A stretch of 64,000 nucleotides of DNA from Amycolatopsis sp. FDAARGOS 1241 (GTDB lineage: Bacteria; Actinomycetota; Actinomycetes; Mycobacteriales; Pseudonocardiaceae). Shown in pieces: positions 34,015 through 44,068 of this stretch. The DNA is taken from the NCBI RefSeq assembly GCF_016889705.1, contig NZ_CP069526.1, positions 1,922,001 through 1,986,000 of the forward strand, written 5' to 3'. Position 1 is the stretch's first letter, and each line of letters begins with the position of its first letter. Both the position numbers and the translations under genes were made by a program. The notes under the pieces are model-generated. The model worked only from the letters and a program-made list of their open reading frames with translations. It did not search any database and was not told the DNA's origin.

Positions 34015-35085
34015 GTGACCGAAGGAGTGTTCGGCCGGCACAGCGGCCATGAACAAGTCGTGTACTGCCACGACGAGGCCAGTGGCCTGAAGGCCATCAT
34101 CGGCATCTACTCCACGGCGCTGGGGCCCGCGCTCGGCGGCACCCGCTTCTACCCCTACGCCACCGAGGACGACGCGCTCGACGACGTGCTCGCGCTCTCC
34201 AAGGGGATGGCGTACAAGAACGCGCTGGCCGGGCTCGACCTCGGCGGCGGCAAGGCCGTGATCATCGGCGACCCGAACACGCTGAAATCCGAAGCGCTGC
34301 TGCGCGCCTACGGCCGCTTCGTGCAGTCGCTGGGCGGCCGCTACGTGACCGCGTGCGACATGGGGACGTACGTGCACGACATGGACGTGGTGGCCCGCGA
34401 GACGAAGTTCGTCACCGGCCGCTCGCCCGAGGACGGCGGCGCCGGTGATTCGTCGGTGCTCACCGCGTACGGCGTGTACCAGGGCATGCGCGCTTCGGCC
34501 GATCACGTGTGGGGCGTGCCCGAGCTGGCGGGCCGCCGCGTCGGCGTCGCCGGCGTCGGCAAGGTCGGCCACCTCCTGGTGGGCCACCTCGTGGAGGCAG
34601 GCGCGCAGGTCGTGATCTCCGACGTGTTCGCGCCCGCGCTGGAACGGACTCGCGCCGCGTACCCCGGAGTCGAGACCGTGTCCGATGTGGACACCCTCAT
34701 CGGGGCTGACCTCGATGTGTTCGCCCCGTGTGCGATGGGCGGCGTGCTCACCGACGAGACGGTGGCGGCGTTGCAAGCCCGCATCGTCTGCGGTGCCGCG
34801 AACAACCAGCTCGCCCACCCGGGCGTCGACAAGCTCCTCGCCGATCGCGGCATCCTCTTCGCCCCCGACTACCTCGTCAACGCCGGCGGCGTCATCCAGG
34901 TCGACGACGAACGCCACGGCTTCGACTTCGCGCGCGCTCAGCGCAAGACCACGGCCATCTTCGACACCACGAAGGCGGTGTACGCGCTGGCTCAGGCTGA
35001 TGGGGTCCCCCCGGCCGCCGCCGCGGACCGCCTGGCCGAACGCCGCATGGCCGACGTCGGCCGCCTGCGGTCCATCCTGCTTTGA
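34015..35085 (+). CDS. vdh: Glu/Leu/Phe/Val dehydrogenase, valine dehydrogenase type
   Basis: A 356-aa NAD-dependent amino acid dehydrogenase. The active-site block is [20 protein letters not shown] with the catalytic lysines; the cofactor domain has [20 protein letters not shown]. Later [20 protein letters not shown] and [13 protein letters not shown] are typical. Length and pattern fit Streptomyces-type valine/leucine dehydrogenase rather than glutamate dehydrogenase. It would feed branched-chain 2-oxo acids to acyl-CoA precursors or catabolism. GTG start with GAGGGAG upstream, and a strong terminator directly downstream. Confidence 0.88.
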   Translation: MTEGVFGRHSGHEQVVYCHDEASGLKAIIGIYSTALGPALGGTRFYPYATEDDALDDVLALSKGMAYKNALAGLDLGGGKAVIIGDPNTLKSEALLRAYGRFVQSLGGRYVTACDMGTYVHDMDVVARETKFVTGRSPEDGGAGDSSVLTAYGVYQGMRASADHVWGVPELAGRRVGVAGVGKVGHLLVGHLVEAGAQVVISDVFAPALERTRAAYPGVETVSDVDTLIGADLDVFAPCAMGGVLTDETVAALQARIVCGAANNQLAHPGVDKLLADRGILFAPDYLVNAGGVIQVDDERHGFDFARAQRKTTAIFDTTKAVYALAQADGVPPAAAADRLAERRMADVGRLRSILL

Positions 35086-35105
35086 TGCTCTGACCGCTGC
35101 TCCCC

Positions 35106-35158
35106 GACACGACGGAGGCCCCTTCGCCTCGCCGAGGTGAAGGGGCCTCCGTCGTGTC
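35106..35158. terminator. Strong bidirectional terminator after the dehydrogenase
   Basis: A perfect 20-bp stem (35106-35125 with 35139-35158) around a 13-base loop, between the stops of two convergent genes. It is one of the clearest hairpins in the window. It lacks a T-run, as is common for actinobacterial terminators. Confidence 0.85.
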
Positions 35159-35164
35159 CGGGGC

Positions 35165-35350
35165 TCAGCCGCTCTTGCGGCGGAACGTGCGCTTGTTCGC
35201 GGCGGGTCCGTGGGCGTGCTGGTTCTTGCCGCCGCCCGTTTCGTGGGAGGAGCCGGAGCGGGCGTGGGCCTGCTTGCGTTCCAGCGCTTCGCGGAACTTG
35301 CGCTTGACGTCGTCCTCCTCGGCGCTCGGTGACGGGTTCGGCTCACTCAT
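35165..35350 (-). CDS. Small DUF5302-like protein
   Basis: A 61-aa very hydrophilic protein. It contains EEDDVKRKFREALERKQAH followed by a Gly/Ser/His-rich linker and a basic end (ANKRTFRRKSG). This matches the short actinobacterial DUF5302 family, which has no assigned function and may bind nucleic acid. GGAGG lies seven bases upstream of the ATG at 35350. It ends next to the 35106-35158 terminator. Confidence 0.8.
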   Translation of the reverse strand: MSEPNPSPSAEEDDVKRKFREALERKQAHARSGSSHETGGGKNQHAHGPAANKRTFRRKSG

Positions 35351-35472
35351 GCTTACCTCCGAAGTGACGACGGTGACCAGATCAGCCTGGCACCCGGCAA
35401 ACCGCCGCGCGAGTCGATTTCGCGTACGCCACAAAACCCGCCGTGCCGGTCGTCCGAAAAAAGGGTGTGGCG

Positions 35473-35539
35473 AAAAACCGGTACCCCGTCCGGGAACGGC
35501 CAACGGTCTGGCGTTGGCCGCTCCGGACCGGGGTACCGG
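35473..35539 (-). terminator. Intrinsic terminator after a small membrane protein gene
   Basis: Arms at 35478-35505 and 35512-35539 form a nearly perfect 28-bp stem with one-base bulges and a six-base loop. On the minus strand the stem is followed directly by TTTTT, and a further T-rich run lies nearby. It begins nine bases after the stop of the membrane protein gene, so it is a classical Rho-independent terminator for that gene. Confidence 0.9.
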
Positions 35540-35547
35540 CGGGCCGA

Positions 35548-35985
35548 TCAGGCGGAGGCTGCGTGATCGGCCCGCCGCTGCTCGGCGGCCCGTGGCGAGG
35601 GGACGGACGCCACGAGCCGGTGCGGCAGGAGAGGACCGCGGTGGCGGGCGCGGACCGCCGTGGTCACGAGTCGAGCCAGGACACCGGCGGCGAGCACCGC
35701 GCCGAGCACGAGGGCGGCGCGGCCGCTCGCGGCGTCGAACACGAGGTGGCCTTCGCGGCCGAACACGAAACCGGCGTCGATCCCCCAGGCCACCGCGGCG
35801 ACTCCCGCCGCCGCGGCCGGGGTCGTGGTCGCAGCGGCGGCGAGGACGACGAGGGCCAGCGGCACGAGCGCGTGCAGCGGGTGCGAGGTGGCACCCGCGG
35901 CGTCCGCGCCGAACGCGACGGCCACCGCGGCCACGCAGCCGAGGGGGAAGCCGAAGCCGCCCGTGACGGGCGTTGTGGTGCTCAT
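35548..35985 (-). CDS. Small hydrophobic membrane protein of unknown function
   Basis: A 145-aa protein with about four transmembrane segments (GCVAAVAVAFGADAAGA, LHALVPLALVVLAAAATTT, AAGVAAVAWGIDAGFVFG, AALVLGAVLAAGVLARLV) and a basic, charged C-terminal tail. No family is recognised. It is a single gene ending at a strong terminator, and it starts 84 bp from the end of the alpha/beta hydrolase on the same strand. Confidence 0.7.
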   Translation of the reverse strand: MSTTTPVTGGFGFPLGCVAAVAVAFGADAAGATSHPLHALVPLALVVLAAAATTTPAAAAGVAAVAWGIDAGFVFGREGHLVFDAASGRAALVLGAVLAAGVLARLVTTAVRARHRGPLLPHRLVASVPSPRAAEQRRADHAASA

Positions 35986-36069
35986 GGCGCCAGTCCAGCG
36001 CGCCCGCGCCCCAACGCGAAGTGGCCCGGACGCCTTCCCTACGTCCGTGGCCGCTTTGTTGACGCCTTC

Positions 36070-36936
36070 TTAACCGCGGACCGCCGCCCGCAGGATCGCG
36101 CCCACGATCTGCGGCCACAGCGGTTCCGGGAGGTCGTGCCCCATCCCCGGCAGGATCACGAGCTCGGCACCGGGGATCGCCGCCGCCGTGGCCTTGCCGC
36201 CACTCACGTCGACCATCGGATCGGAGTCGCCGTGCACGACCACGGCCGGCAGGCGCACCGAACGCAGCGCTTCCGTGCGGTCACCCGACGCGAGGATCGC
36301 CGCGCCCTGCCGCAGCGTGCCCACCGGGTGCTGGGCCCGGTCGTAGCCGCGGATCGCCTTCGCGCGCAACTGCTCTTCGGTCAGGGGGTAGCCGGGCGAG
36401 CCCGTGATCCGGTAGCCCTCGACGCTCTGCGCGATCGCCTCCTCGCGCGTCGGTGCGGGCGGGCGCGTGAGAGACGCCAGCGCGGCGCCGGAGGTGTGCC
36501 CGACGGTCGGATCACCGGTCGTGGACATGATCGACGTGAGGCTCAGCAGGCGGTCGGGGTGGTCGATCGCGAGCTGCTGCACGACCATCCCGCCCATCGA
36601 CGCGCCCACCACGTGCGCCTTCGCGAACCCGAGCGCGTCGAACAGGCCGACGGTGTCGGCCGCGAGGTCCGAGAGCAGGTACGGCGGCGACGCCTGGCCC
36701 GCCGCGATCTCGGCGAGGTCGGGCGCGCCGAGGTCGTCGAGGTAGGTCGACAGGCCGATGTCGCGGTTGTCGAAGCGCACCACGTGGAAACCGTGTCTCG
36801 CGATCACCTCGCAGAACCCGGTTTCCCAGGTCACCATCTGGGCGCCGAGGCCCATCACCAGCACGAGCGGCGGGTGCGCCGGGTCGCCGAAGGTGTCGTA
36901 CTCGAGTTCGAGGCCGTTGGCCAGGGCACGGGGCAT
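36070..36936 (-). CDS. Alpha/beta hydrolase
   Basis: A 288-aa alpha/beta-hydrolase-fold enzyme. The nucleophile elbow is VVGASMGGMVVQ (Ser), the acid is in VVHGDSDPMV and the catalytic His in LPGMGHDLPEPL. The early block LVLVMGLGAQMVTWE and FDNRDIGLST are typical of esterase or heroin-esterase-like members. It is divergent from a TetR regulator across 68 bp, so that regulator is its likely controller. Substrate unknown. Confidence 0.88.
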   Translation of the reverse strand: MPRALANGLELEYDTFGDPAHPPLVLVMGLGAQMVTWETGFCEVIARHGFHVVRFDNRDIGLSTYLDDLGAPDLAEIAAGQASPPYLLSDLAADTVGLFDALGFAKAHVVGASMGGMVVQQLAIDHPDRLLSLTSIMSTTGDPTVGHTSGAALASLTRPPAPTREEAIAQSVEGYRITGSPGYPLTEEQLRAKAIRGYDRAQHPVGTLRQGAAILASGDRTEALRSVRLPAVVVHGDSDPMVDVSGGKATAAAIPGAELVILPGMGHDLPEPLWPQIVGAILRAAVRG

Positions 36937-37004
36937 GCCCTGAATCCTGCCCTAGACCGCCGGATCCTGGCACGGGCCGCCACGATCCGGATACGGTACA
37001 TCGC

Positions 37005-37733
37005 ATGCCGTCTTCGTCCTCGCGCGCCGGGAACCGTCCTCGTTCGCGCGCGGCCGCGGGGCTGCCGGCCGTCACGGCCGAGAAAGTGGTCGACGCGGCC
37101 GTCGCGCTGACCGCCGAGCGCGGCCTCGACAACTGGACGCTGCGCCAGCTCGCCGCGGCCGTCGACGCCTACCCGGCGGTGATCTACCACCACGTCGGCG
37201 ACCGGGACGCGGTCGTGTCCGCGGTGCTCGATCGCGTCGTGGGTCTCCTGACGCTGCCCGACGACGACCTGCCGTGGCAGGACTGGTTCGCCGAGCTCCT
37301 GACGGAGCTGCGCACGGTTCTGCGCTCACACCCCGGCACGGCCCGCCGGCTCGTGCTGTTCGGCCCGTCGGTCGACGCCGCCGCCCGCACCGTCGACCGC
37401 GGCATCGGCGTGCTGCTCGACGCCGGTTTCGGCGAGGAGAGCGTGCTGGCCTACAACTTGCTCGTCGCCACCGCCTGCCAGTTCGTCGCGATGGAAGACG
37501 ACCGCGACGGCACCCTCGCGCTGCGCCTCGACAACACCGAGGAGTACGCCGGGTACCGCGACCGCACCGACCTGCCCGGCATGGCGGCCCACGGGCGCGC
37601 GATGCACGCGCTGATCAACGACCCGGACCTCGCGGCGCGCTGGTACACGCGCCTGTACGACTACGCCGTGCAGCGCTGCTTGGACGGCCTGACGCACCGG
37701 TTGGCGGAACTCGGGGCCGAGCCGCCCGCCTGA
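37005..37733 (+). CDS. TetR family regulator
   Basis: A 242-aa regulator. The HTH is at about residues 25-70 (EKVVDAAVALTAERGLDNWT, RQLAAAVDAYPAVIYHHVGD). The C-terminal half carries a TetR_C-type dimer domain found in tetracycline-repressor-like proteins (LRTVLRSHPGTARRLVLFGP). It starts 68 bp from the divergent hydrolase and most likely regulates it. A cluster of GC stem-loops follows its stop. Confidence 0.87.
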   Translation: MPSSSSRAGNRPRSRAAAGLPAVTAEKVVDAAVALTAERGLDNWTLRQLAAAVDAYPAVIYHHVGDRDAVVSAVLDRVVGLLTLPDDDLPWQDWFAELLTELRTVLRSHPGTARRLVLFGPSVDAAARTVDRGIGVLLDAGFGEESVLAYNLLVATACQFVAMEDDRDGTLALRLDNTEEYAGYRDRTDLPGMAAHGRAMHALINDPDLAARWYTRLYDYAVQRCLDGLTHRLAELGAEPPA

Positions 37734-37874
37734 CCTGGGCTGCTCCGTCAGGACGCGGCGCGGCGCCCTTCCTGCGGCCGAACGTGTGACAAGGCGGTCG
37801 AATCTGACACCGAACCCACGCCGACCAGGCGTAACGTGGAAAGGAGCCGGGGGTCGCAAGGCCCCTGGCCGGGG

Positions 37875-37911
37875 CCCCCGGCACTTTCCTCCCCCCTCGT
37901 GGTGCCGGGGG
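37875..37911. terminator. GC-rich terminator between convergent TetR genes
   Basis: CCCCCGGCAC (37875-37884) and GTGCCGGGGG (37902-37911) form a ten-base perfect stem. A second overlapping hairpin (GCCGGGGG with CCCCCGGC) is just upstream. They sit between the ends of the two convergent regulators. Confidence 0.65.
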
Positions 37912-37916
37912 TTCCG

Positions 37917-38555
37917 TCATTCCGCGGCCGCGTCGCCCGGGTTCTGGATGAGCGGTAAGACCTCACCGACGAGCGTGACCAGCGATTTGCTCAGCAGGGT
38001 GTGCACCTGGGCGCGGTTGAGCGAACCCCGCACGAGCCATTCGCGACCGGCCGCCTTCACCATGCCGGCGAACGCGCGCACCGCCGCGTTCAGCTCCTCC
38101 CCGTGCGCGCTGTCGCGGGAGAGCCCGACGGCTTCCAGCACCCGGTCGGCCGACTCGCGGTCGGCCTCCTCGAGGATGCGGTCGACCTCCGGGTCGCGGC
38201 CGATGCCCTCCGGCGCGATCGCGGCGAGCCACGTCTTCTCCTGCGAGCGCACCATGTCGAGGAACCAGTTGATGGCGACGTCCGCGCGCAGCTCGAGCGG
38301 ACCGTCGGGCAGGATCTCCACGGCCAGCCGCGGAACGGTGAGCGCGCGGCGCACGATTTCCAGGTACAGCTCGCGTTTCGTGCCGAAGTAGTGGTTGATC
38401 AGCCCCCGCGCGACGCCCGCGGCCGCGGCGATGTCCGAAGTGGACACCTCCGAGTACGGCCGCTCACCGAACAGCTGCGCGGCGCAGGTGTAGATCTGCT
38501 CCTTGCGCTCGTCCGGTTCCAGTCTCCGCCACTTGGGCGCCGGCTCGGTGCTCAT
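37917..38555 (-). CDS. TetR family regulator
   Basis: A 212-aa regulator. The HTH is in residues 15-60 (ERKEQIYTCAAQLFGERPYS, then SDIAAAAGVARGLINHYFG) and the ligand domain has the helical pattern of TetR_C. The residue order AGVARGLINHYF is seen in regulators of fatty-acid or efflux genes, but no target can be assigned. The ATG at 38555 is used; the next gene on the right is the DavB-like gene, whose 3' end lies 148 bp upstream on the same strand. Confidence 0.85.
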   Translation of the reverse strand: MSTEPAPKWRRLEPDERKEQIYTCAAQLFGERPYSEVSTSDIAAAAGVARGLINHYFGTKRELYLEIVRRALTVPRLAVEILPDGPLELRADVAINWFLDMVRSQEKTWLAAIAPEGIGRDPEVDRILEEADRESADRVLEAVGLSRDSAHGEELNAAVRAFAGMVKAAGREWLVRGSLNRAQVHTLLSKSLVTLVGEVLPLIQNPGDAAAE

Positions 38556-38703
38556 GCGCCACATTTTCGCATGATCGGTTCAGCGGGGCTGATTAATCGT
38601 GGCAGGTGTCGCGCGGGCGGAACACCATTGGTCGACTACCGCCGGGTACGGGTTGACTCCCGCGCCGGCCCGACAGCCCGATCAGGAAGCTCAGACCCGA
38701 AGC

Positions 38704-40399
38704 TCAGTCGCGCAGCTCGATCGGCGCGAGGCCGTCGAACAGGTCGCCCGGGCCGGGCTTCGCCGGGTCCGAAGCGCCGCCGAAGTGCCGCTGCACACCC
38801 CACACGGCATTGAGCGCCGTCTGCACCGCACCCTCGGCCCAGCCCGCGGTCCACGACACGTCGTCACCCGCGAGGAACAACCCGCGGAACCGCGCCGGCA
38901 ACCGGTCCTGCACGAAGTGCGTGAACAGCCGGTGCTGGTAGCGGTAGTGCCCGGGCAGGTTCGCCTTGAACGCGCCCATGAAGTGCTGTTCCGCCTCCCA
39001 CGACACGGTCACCGGGTCGCCCACGAGGTGGCGCCGCACGTCGACGCCCGGGTAGACCTCGCGCAGCGACTGCAGCATCACCTCCACGCACTCGGACACG
39101 CTCAGCGGCAGCCACTTCAGCGAATCGCCTTCCCACGTGTAGGACAGGCAGATCACGGCCGGCTTGTCCGGGGCGTCGCCCAGCAGGTACGTGCCGCGCG
39201 GCATGCGGTCGGTGAGCGTCATGCTCATCGCGTCGCGCCCGGTCTCGGGGTCGCGGTCGAGCCAGAACGGCCGGCCCACCGGCACGAAGACCTTCGACGA
39301 CGCCATGTAGTGCGTGCGTTCGATCGCCGTCCAGTGGTCGATGGGGAACAGCGCTTCGTCGCAGTCGACCTTGGACAGCAGCAACCAGCTCTGCGCGGTG
39401 AACACCGCGGCGCGGAAGGTGCGGATGTGGCCTGAGGCGTCGGTGACCGTCACGTTGTTCGGCGCCGTGCGATGCAGCCGCGTGACGCCGGGGCGCGGGC
39501 GGCCGTCCTCGTGCAGTGCCGCGAGGTTCGTGCCGGCCGGCCAGTGGGCGAGCTGCTCGGGTGCGTGCTCCCACAGCCGCAGCGGGAGCCGGCGGCTGCC
39601 GCCGGTGATGCTGCGGTGCTCGTCGTCCGCGCCGGTGTAGACGACGCGCATGATCTCGAGGATCGTGTTCGGGAAATCGGTGTCCCAGCCGCCCGTGCCG
39701 AAGCCGACCTGGCCGAAGATCTCGCGGTGGCGGAACGACGCGAACACCGGCGAATCGCACAGGAAACCGTGGAACGTCTGGTTGTCCAGGCGCGGCACGA
39801 GCTCGTTCCAGATCCGCTTGATCGTCTTCGCGTCGCGGTCGCGGATCGCCGTCTGCATCTCGGCGAACGCCGCGAGCTCGTCGAGCGTGCGCTGCCACGC
39901 CTGCGCGACCTCCGTGTACACCGGCGGCAGGTCTTCGGGCGTGCGCGCGTAGTGGCTGTGCCCCCTTGAGGTCCACGACGGTGCTCGGCGTCACGGGCGC
40001 GAGCGGGTTCGGGAACGGCGTGGTCTCCAGGCCCATCTTGTCGATGTAGTGGAACAGGGTCGTCGACGCCGGCGGGAAGCGCATGGCGCCCATTTCGGCG
40101 ACGACGTCGCCGGGCAGCCCGGGGAAGTGGTGCGTGCGCAGCCGCCCGCCCAGCTCCGCGATCTCGTACACCACCGGCCGCGGCCCGAGTTTCATCAGCT
40201 CGTAGGCCGTGACGATCCCGGAGAGCCCGCCGCCGATCACCTCGACCTCGGTGCCGTGGTGCTCCGGCGGCACCGTGCCGAGGCCGGCGGGGTGGGCGAA
40301 GCAGTCGTCGTAGGCGAACGGGAAGTCGGGGCCGAACATGGTGATCGGGCGCCCGGCCGGCTCGTCCGTGGGGATCGCGGTCGGGACGGCGGAGGTCAT
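38704..40399 (-). pseudogene. davB: DavB-like lysine 2-monooxygenase (flavin amine oxidase), one frameshift
   Basis: Two frames together give a protein of about 564 aa. It starts MTSAVPTAIPTDEP, includes the FAD-binding VEVIGGGLSGIVTAYELMK and GGRLRTHHFPG, and breaks at about 39961-39965, where a run of five C follows GTG. The remainder (AWQRTLDELAAFAEMQTAIR, HREIFGQVGFGTGGWDTDFP, AGWAEGAVQTALNAVWGVQ) is in the next frame. The pattern is close to Pseudomonas lysine 2-monooxygenase DavB as I recall it, in which lysine is oxidised to 5-aminovaleramide. It overlaps the DavA-like gene by four bases (ATGA). One C less in that run would restore the frame. Confidence 0.75.
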
Positions 40400-41166
40400 G
40401 TCTGGGGTCCGTCCGTCAGGCAGCGGTACAGCTCCGGCCGGCGGTCGGCCAGGTACGTGTTCGCCGGCCGCGTGAGCACGCCGGGGTCGACGCCGGCGAA
40501 GATCAGTTCGGGTCCGGCGCCGGCCTTGGCGACGGTCTCGTCGGGTGACGCGATGGTCGAGTGACCGCAGTAGGTCAGCTCGCCTTCGGTGTCGCAGCGA
40601 TTCGCGTACACGACGTAGAGCTGGCTCTCGTGCGCGCGGATGGGCACCAGCGCGTCGGCCACCCGCTCGTACGGGCGCATCAGCGCCGTCGGCACGAGCA
40701 GCAGCTGCGTGCCGGCGAGGGCGTGCGCGCGCACGGGCTCGGGGAACTCCACGTCGTAACAGATCAGCAGGCCCACGCGCACCTCGTCGAGGTCGGCCTG
40801 CACGACGAGTTCGCCGCCGGGGGAGAACTGGCCGCGGTCGATTTCGCCGTAGAGGTGCGTCTTGCGGTAGTTCGCGAGCCGTTCCCCTTGTGCGGAAAGG
40901 AGTTGTGCCGAGTTGTACACGGTTTCGCCGGCACGCTCGGGGTAACCGTAGACGAGCGCGACGCCGTGTTCCCGGGCGAGCGCTCCGAGCTCCCGGGCAC
41001 GCGGACCGTCGGCCGGTTCGGCGAGCTCGGCGACCGCTGCCGGCCCGATCGCGTACCCCGTGGAGCCCATCTCGGCGGTCACCACGAGCGAAGCGCCCCG
41101 CGCGGAGGCGGTCGCCATCGCCTCGGGCAGCTGTGAGAATGGACCCTGGTGGACGGCGACGATCAT
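40396..41166 (-). CDS. davA: DavA-like nitrilase-superfamily amidase (5-aminovaleramidase type)
   Basis: A 256-aa carbon-nitrogen hydrolase. The Glu-Lys-Cys triad is visible in VVTAEMGSTGYAIGP, NYRKTHLYGEIDRGQFSPG and LLICYDVEFPEP. The order of blocks resembles Pseudomonas DavA, which hydrolyses 5-aminovaleramide to 5-aminovalerate. Its stop overlaps the permease stop/start region on both sides: the permease stop overlaps its ATG, and its own stop overlaps the DavB-like ATG. Activity on other amides is possible; the call leans on the DavB partner. Confidence 0.8.
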   Translation of the reverse strand: MIVAVHQGPFSQLPEAMATASARGASLVVTAEMGSTGYAIGPAAVAELAEPADGPRARELGALAREHGVALVYGYPERAGETVYNSAQLLSAQGERLANYRKTHLYGEIDRGQFSPGGELVVQADLDEVRVGLLICYDVEFPEPVRAHALAGTQLLLVPTALMRPYERVADALVPIRAHESQLYVVYANRCDTEGELTYCGHSTIASPDETVAKAGAGPELIFAGVDPGVLTRPANTYLADRRPELYRCLTDGPQT

Positions 41167-42592
41167 TTGGCCACCGCCAGTCGCGAGCGCCGGATGCCGT
41201 AGGCGAAGTACAGCACCAGCCCGAGCACCAGCCAGCCGCCGAACACGAGCCACGTGGCGACGTCGAGGCTGAACATCATGCAGGCGCAGCACAGCACCCC
41301 GAGCATCGGCGTGACGGGGGAGAACGGCACGCGGAACGTCCGCCGGTCGCCGGGCCGACGGTTGCGCAGCACGAGCACGGCGACGTTGACCAGGACGAAC
41401 GCGAAGAGGGTACCGATGCTCGTGGCGTCGGCGAGCTTGCCGAGCGGCACGAACGCCGCCAGCACGGCGACGAACCGCGACACCACCAGGGTGTTCGTGC
41501 GCGGCACACCGGTCTTCGGGTGCACTGTGGACAGTGCCTTCGGCACGAGCCCGTCACGCGACATGGCGAACAGGATGCGCGTCTGTCCGTAGAGGACGGT
41601 CAGCACGACGCTCGAGATCGCCACGATCGCGCCGACGGCCAGCACCCCGGCCCAGAACGGGTTGTCCAGCACCGTCGTGAGCACGTGCGAAAGCCCCGCC
41701 TGCTGGTCGCCGAACTGCTGCCACGGTAACGCGCCCACGGCCGCGACGGCCACCAGGCAGTACAGCACCGTGACGATGCCCAGCGACAGCACGATCGCGC
41801 GCGGCAGGTCGTGTTGCGGTTCGCGCGCCTCTTCGCCGGCGGTCGACGCGGCGTCGAACCCGCTGTAGGAGAAGAACAGCTTCGCGCCACCCGCGCTCAT
41901 GCCGGCGAGGCCGAGCGGTGGAACGGCGTGTAGTTCTCGGCCCGCACGGCGCTGAAGGCGATGGGGCAGAACAGCACGAGCGTCGCGATCTTCACCGCGA
42001 CCAGCACCGCGTTGGCCCGCGCGCTCTCCTTGGCCCCGCCCAGCAGCAGGACCATCGCGAGCAGCACGACGACGATCGCGGGCACGTCGACGAGCCCGCC
42101 GTCTCCCGGCGGGGCGCTGAGCGAATCCGGCAGCGTGAGCTCGAACGCCAGCTGCAGCAGCTCGTTCACGTACTGGCCCCAGCCGACGGCCACCGACGTG
42201 ACGGAAACGCTGTACTCCAGCACCAGGAACCAGCCGCAGACCCACGCGACGAGCTCGCCGAGCGTCGCGTACGCGTAGGAGTACGAGGAGCCCGACAGCG
42301 GGATCATGCCGGCGAGCTCGGCGTAGGACAGCGCGGAGAACAGCGCCGTGATCCCGGCGAGCACGAACGACACCACCACGGCGGGCCCGGCCACCGGCAC
42401 CGCTTCGCCGAGGACGACGAAGATGCCGCTGCCGAGCGTCGCGCCGATGGACAGCGTCGTCAGCTGGCCGAGGCCGAGGGTCCGCTTGAGCGGGCCGTGC
42501 CCGGCTTCGGCCACGCGGTCCGCGACCGGTTTGCGGCGCCACAGGGCGGTGCCGAGCCCGGTGCGGGGCGGGGCGGGTGGGGTGGACGTCAC
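41163..42592 (-). pseudogene. APC-family amino acid permease, frameshifted in the middle
   Basis: The first frame covers the N-terminus and about six membrane helices (LTTLSIGATLGSGIFVVLGE, GPAVVVSFVLAGITALFSAL) until AENYTPF, then ends at 41897. The rest (AGGAKLFFSYSGFDAASTAG, then helices to RRSRLAVAK) continues in another frame. One missing base near 41917-41925 explains the break. Intact length would be about 476 aa with 12 helices, an APC-type amino acid transporter, probably for lysine given the downstream genes. The GTG start at 42592 has GAGGAG upstream. It is the first gene of the DavA/DavB-like operon. Confidence 0.75.
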
Positions 42593-42773
42593 CAGGCTGC
42601 TCCTCGTCGTCGCGTGGTCGAAGTGCGAGGCGTTGGCATACGGGGCGGGGTGGATCTGCGCTGGGCGGGTCTGCGCGGTGACCACCGAGCCCGCGTAACG
42701 GTATCGATCGGGATGCGCCCCGAAAACCGGGAAAACGTTGTGCAAAAGCGGTGATTTTCAGCGGTTGATCTGT

Positions 42774-44066
42774 TCACTCCGCCTCAGGTGACCCCGGGTC
42801 TTCGGCCGGGGGCAGGAGCAGGGTGAACGTCGGCGGGTGGGGGCTCGACAGCCGCAGCCGCCCGCCCTCCGCCTCGGCCAGGCTGCGGGCGAGCCGCAAC
42901 CCGATGCCGTGCCCGAGCGGAGCCGTGCGGCCGCGGGCGAACGGGTCCGTGTCGCCGAGGTCCGGGCCGTCGTCGGCGACGTCGATCGCGAGCGCGCCAC
43001 CCGCGTCGCGCGCGAGGACAATGACCGGTCCCCGACCGTGGGTAATGGCGTTGTCCAGCAACACCGCGAGCACCTGCCGCACGGCCGCGACCGAGGCCCG
43101 CGCGGCGGGCGGGTCCTGCACCTCGACCCGCAGGCCGCGGCCGTTGAGCAGGGCGCCACCGGAGCGGCGCAGCTCGTCGAGCACGGCGGCGAGGTCGAGC
43201 TTCGCGCGCGGCGCCCGGCGTTCGCTGGACAGCGCGAGCAGGTCTTCGATCGTGCGCTCGAGCCGGTCGGCCGAGCCGATGCCGGCGCGGATCGCCTCGT
43301 ACGGGTCGGCGCCGGGTGTCTCGAGCGCGGCCTCCAGCTGCAGCCGCAACCCGGCGAGTGGCGTGCGCAGCTGGTGCGACGCCTCGGCGGAGAACGCGCG
43401 CTCGCGGTCGAGCGAGTCGCCGATCCGTGCCGCGGTCACGTCGAGGGCCGTGCCGACCTGGTCGATCTCGGCGACGCCCGCTCGGGGTACGCGGGCCGTG
43501 AAGTCGCCTTCGCCGAGCCGGGTCGCGGCGGCCGCGAGCGCCTCCAGCGGCTGCGACAGCCGGGCGGCGAGGCGCCGCGCGATGAGCCAGCTCGCGGCGA
43601 CGGCGGCGACCCCGAACCCGGCCATCGCGAGCCAGGTCAGCCCGACGCGCTGCAGCAGCACGGTGTGCGGCATCGCCGCGCGGACCACGCCCGCGAGCTG
43701 CGCACCGTCCATGACGGGAACGGCCAGCACGTCCGCGTCGTCCACCGGCCCGGACGCCACGTCGACATCCGCCGCGGACACGCGGAGCACCACGGAGTCG
43801 GCGGTGTCCGGGCCCCGGCCGGACACCAGGCGCCCGGCCCGGTCGTAGATCCCGACGGTCGCGGCGCCCTGCACCGGCTGGCTCGGCACACGCCCGGCGG
43901 CGAGCGCGTCGGACACCTCCAGCGCCGTGCCGTCGGCGGCCCGTTCGAGCTCGGAGCTGGTGTCCTCGCGGAAGTACCACAGCGCGGCAACGGCGAGCGG
44001 GAGCCCGAACAGCACGGTGGCCACCACCGCGGCGAGCACCGTCAGCGTGACGATCCGGCGGCGCAC
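42774..44066 (-). CDS. Two-component sensor histidine kinase
   Basis: A 430-aa membrane kinase. TM1 is near residues 9-31 (VTLTVLAAVVATVLFGLPLA), an extracytoplasmic sensor follows to about residue 135, and TM2 (LTWLAMAGFGVAAVAASWLI) leads to a HAMP region. The phospho-acceptor His is in FSAEASHQLRTPLAGL, and ATP-binding boxes are VLLDNAITHG, ADDGPDLGD and GHGIGLRLARSLAEAEGG. The GTG start lies two bases after the response regulator stop, so the pair is one operon. The signal sensed is unknown. Confidence 0.92.
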   Translation of the reverse strand: MRRRIVTLTVLAAVVATVLFGLPLAVAALWYFREDTSSELERAADGTALEVSDALAAGRVPSQPVQGAATVGIYDRAGRLVSGRGPDTADSVVLRVSAADVDVASGPVDDADVLAVPVMDGAQLAGVVRAAMPHTVLLQRVGLTWLAMAGFGVAAVAASWLIARRLAARLSQPLEALAAAATRLGEGDFTARVPRAGVAEIDQVGTALDVTAARIGDSLDRERAFSAEASHQLRTPLAGLRLQLEAALETPGADPYEAIRAGIGSADRLERTIEDLLALSSERRAPRAKLDLAAVLDELRRSGGALLNGRGLRVEVQDPPAARASVAAVRQVLAVLLDNAITHGRGPVIVLARDAGGALAIDVADDGPDLGDTDPFARGRTAPLGHGIGLRLARSLAEAEGGRLRLSSPHPPTFTLLLPPAEDPGSPEAE

Positions 44067-44068
44067 CG

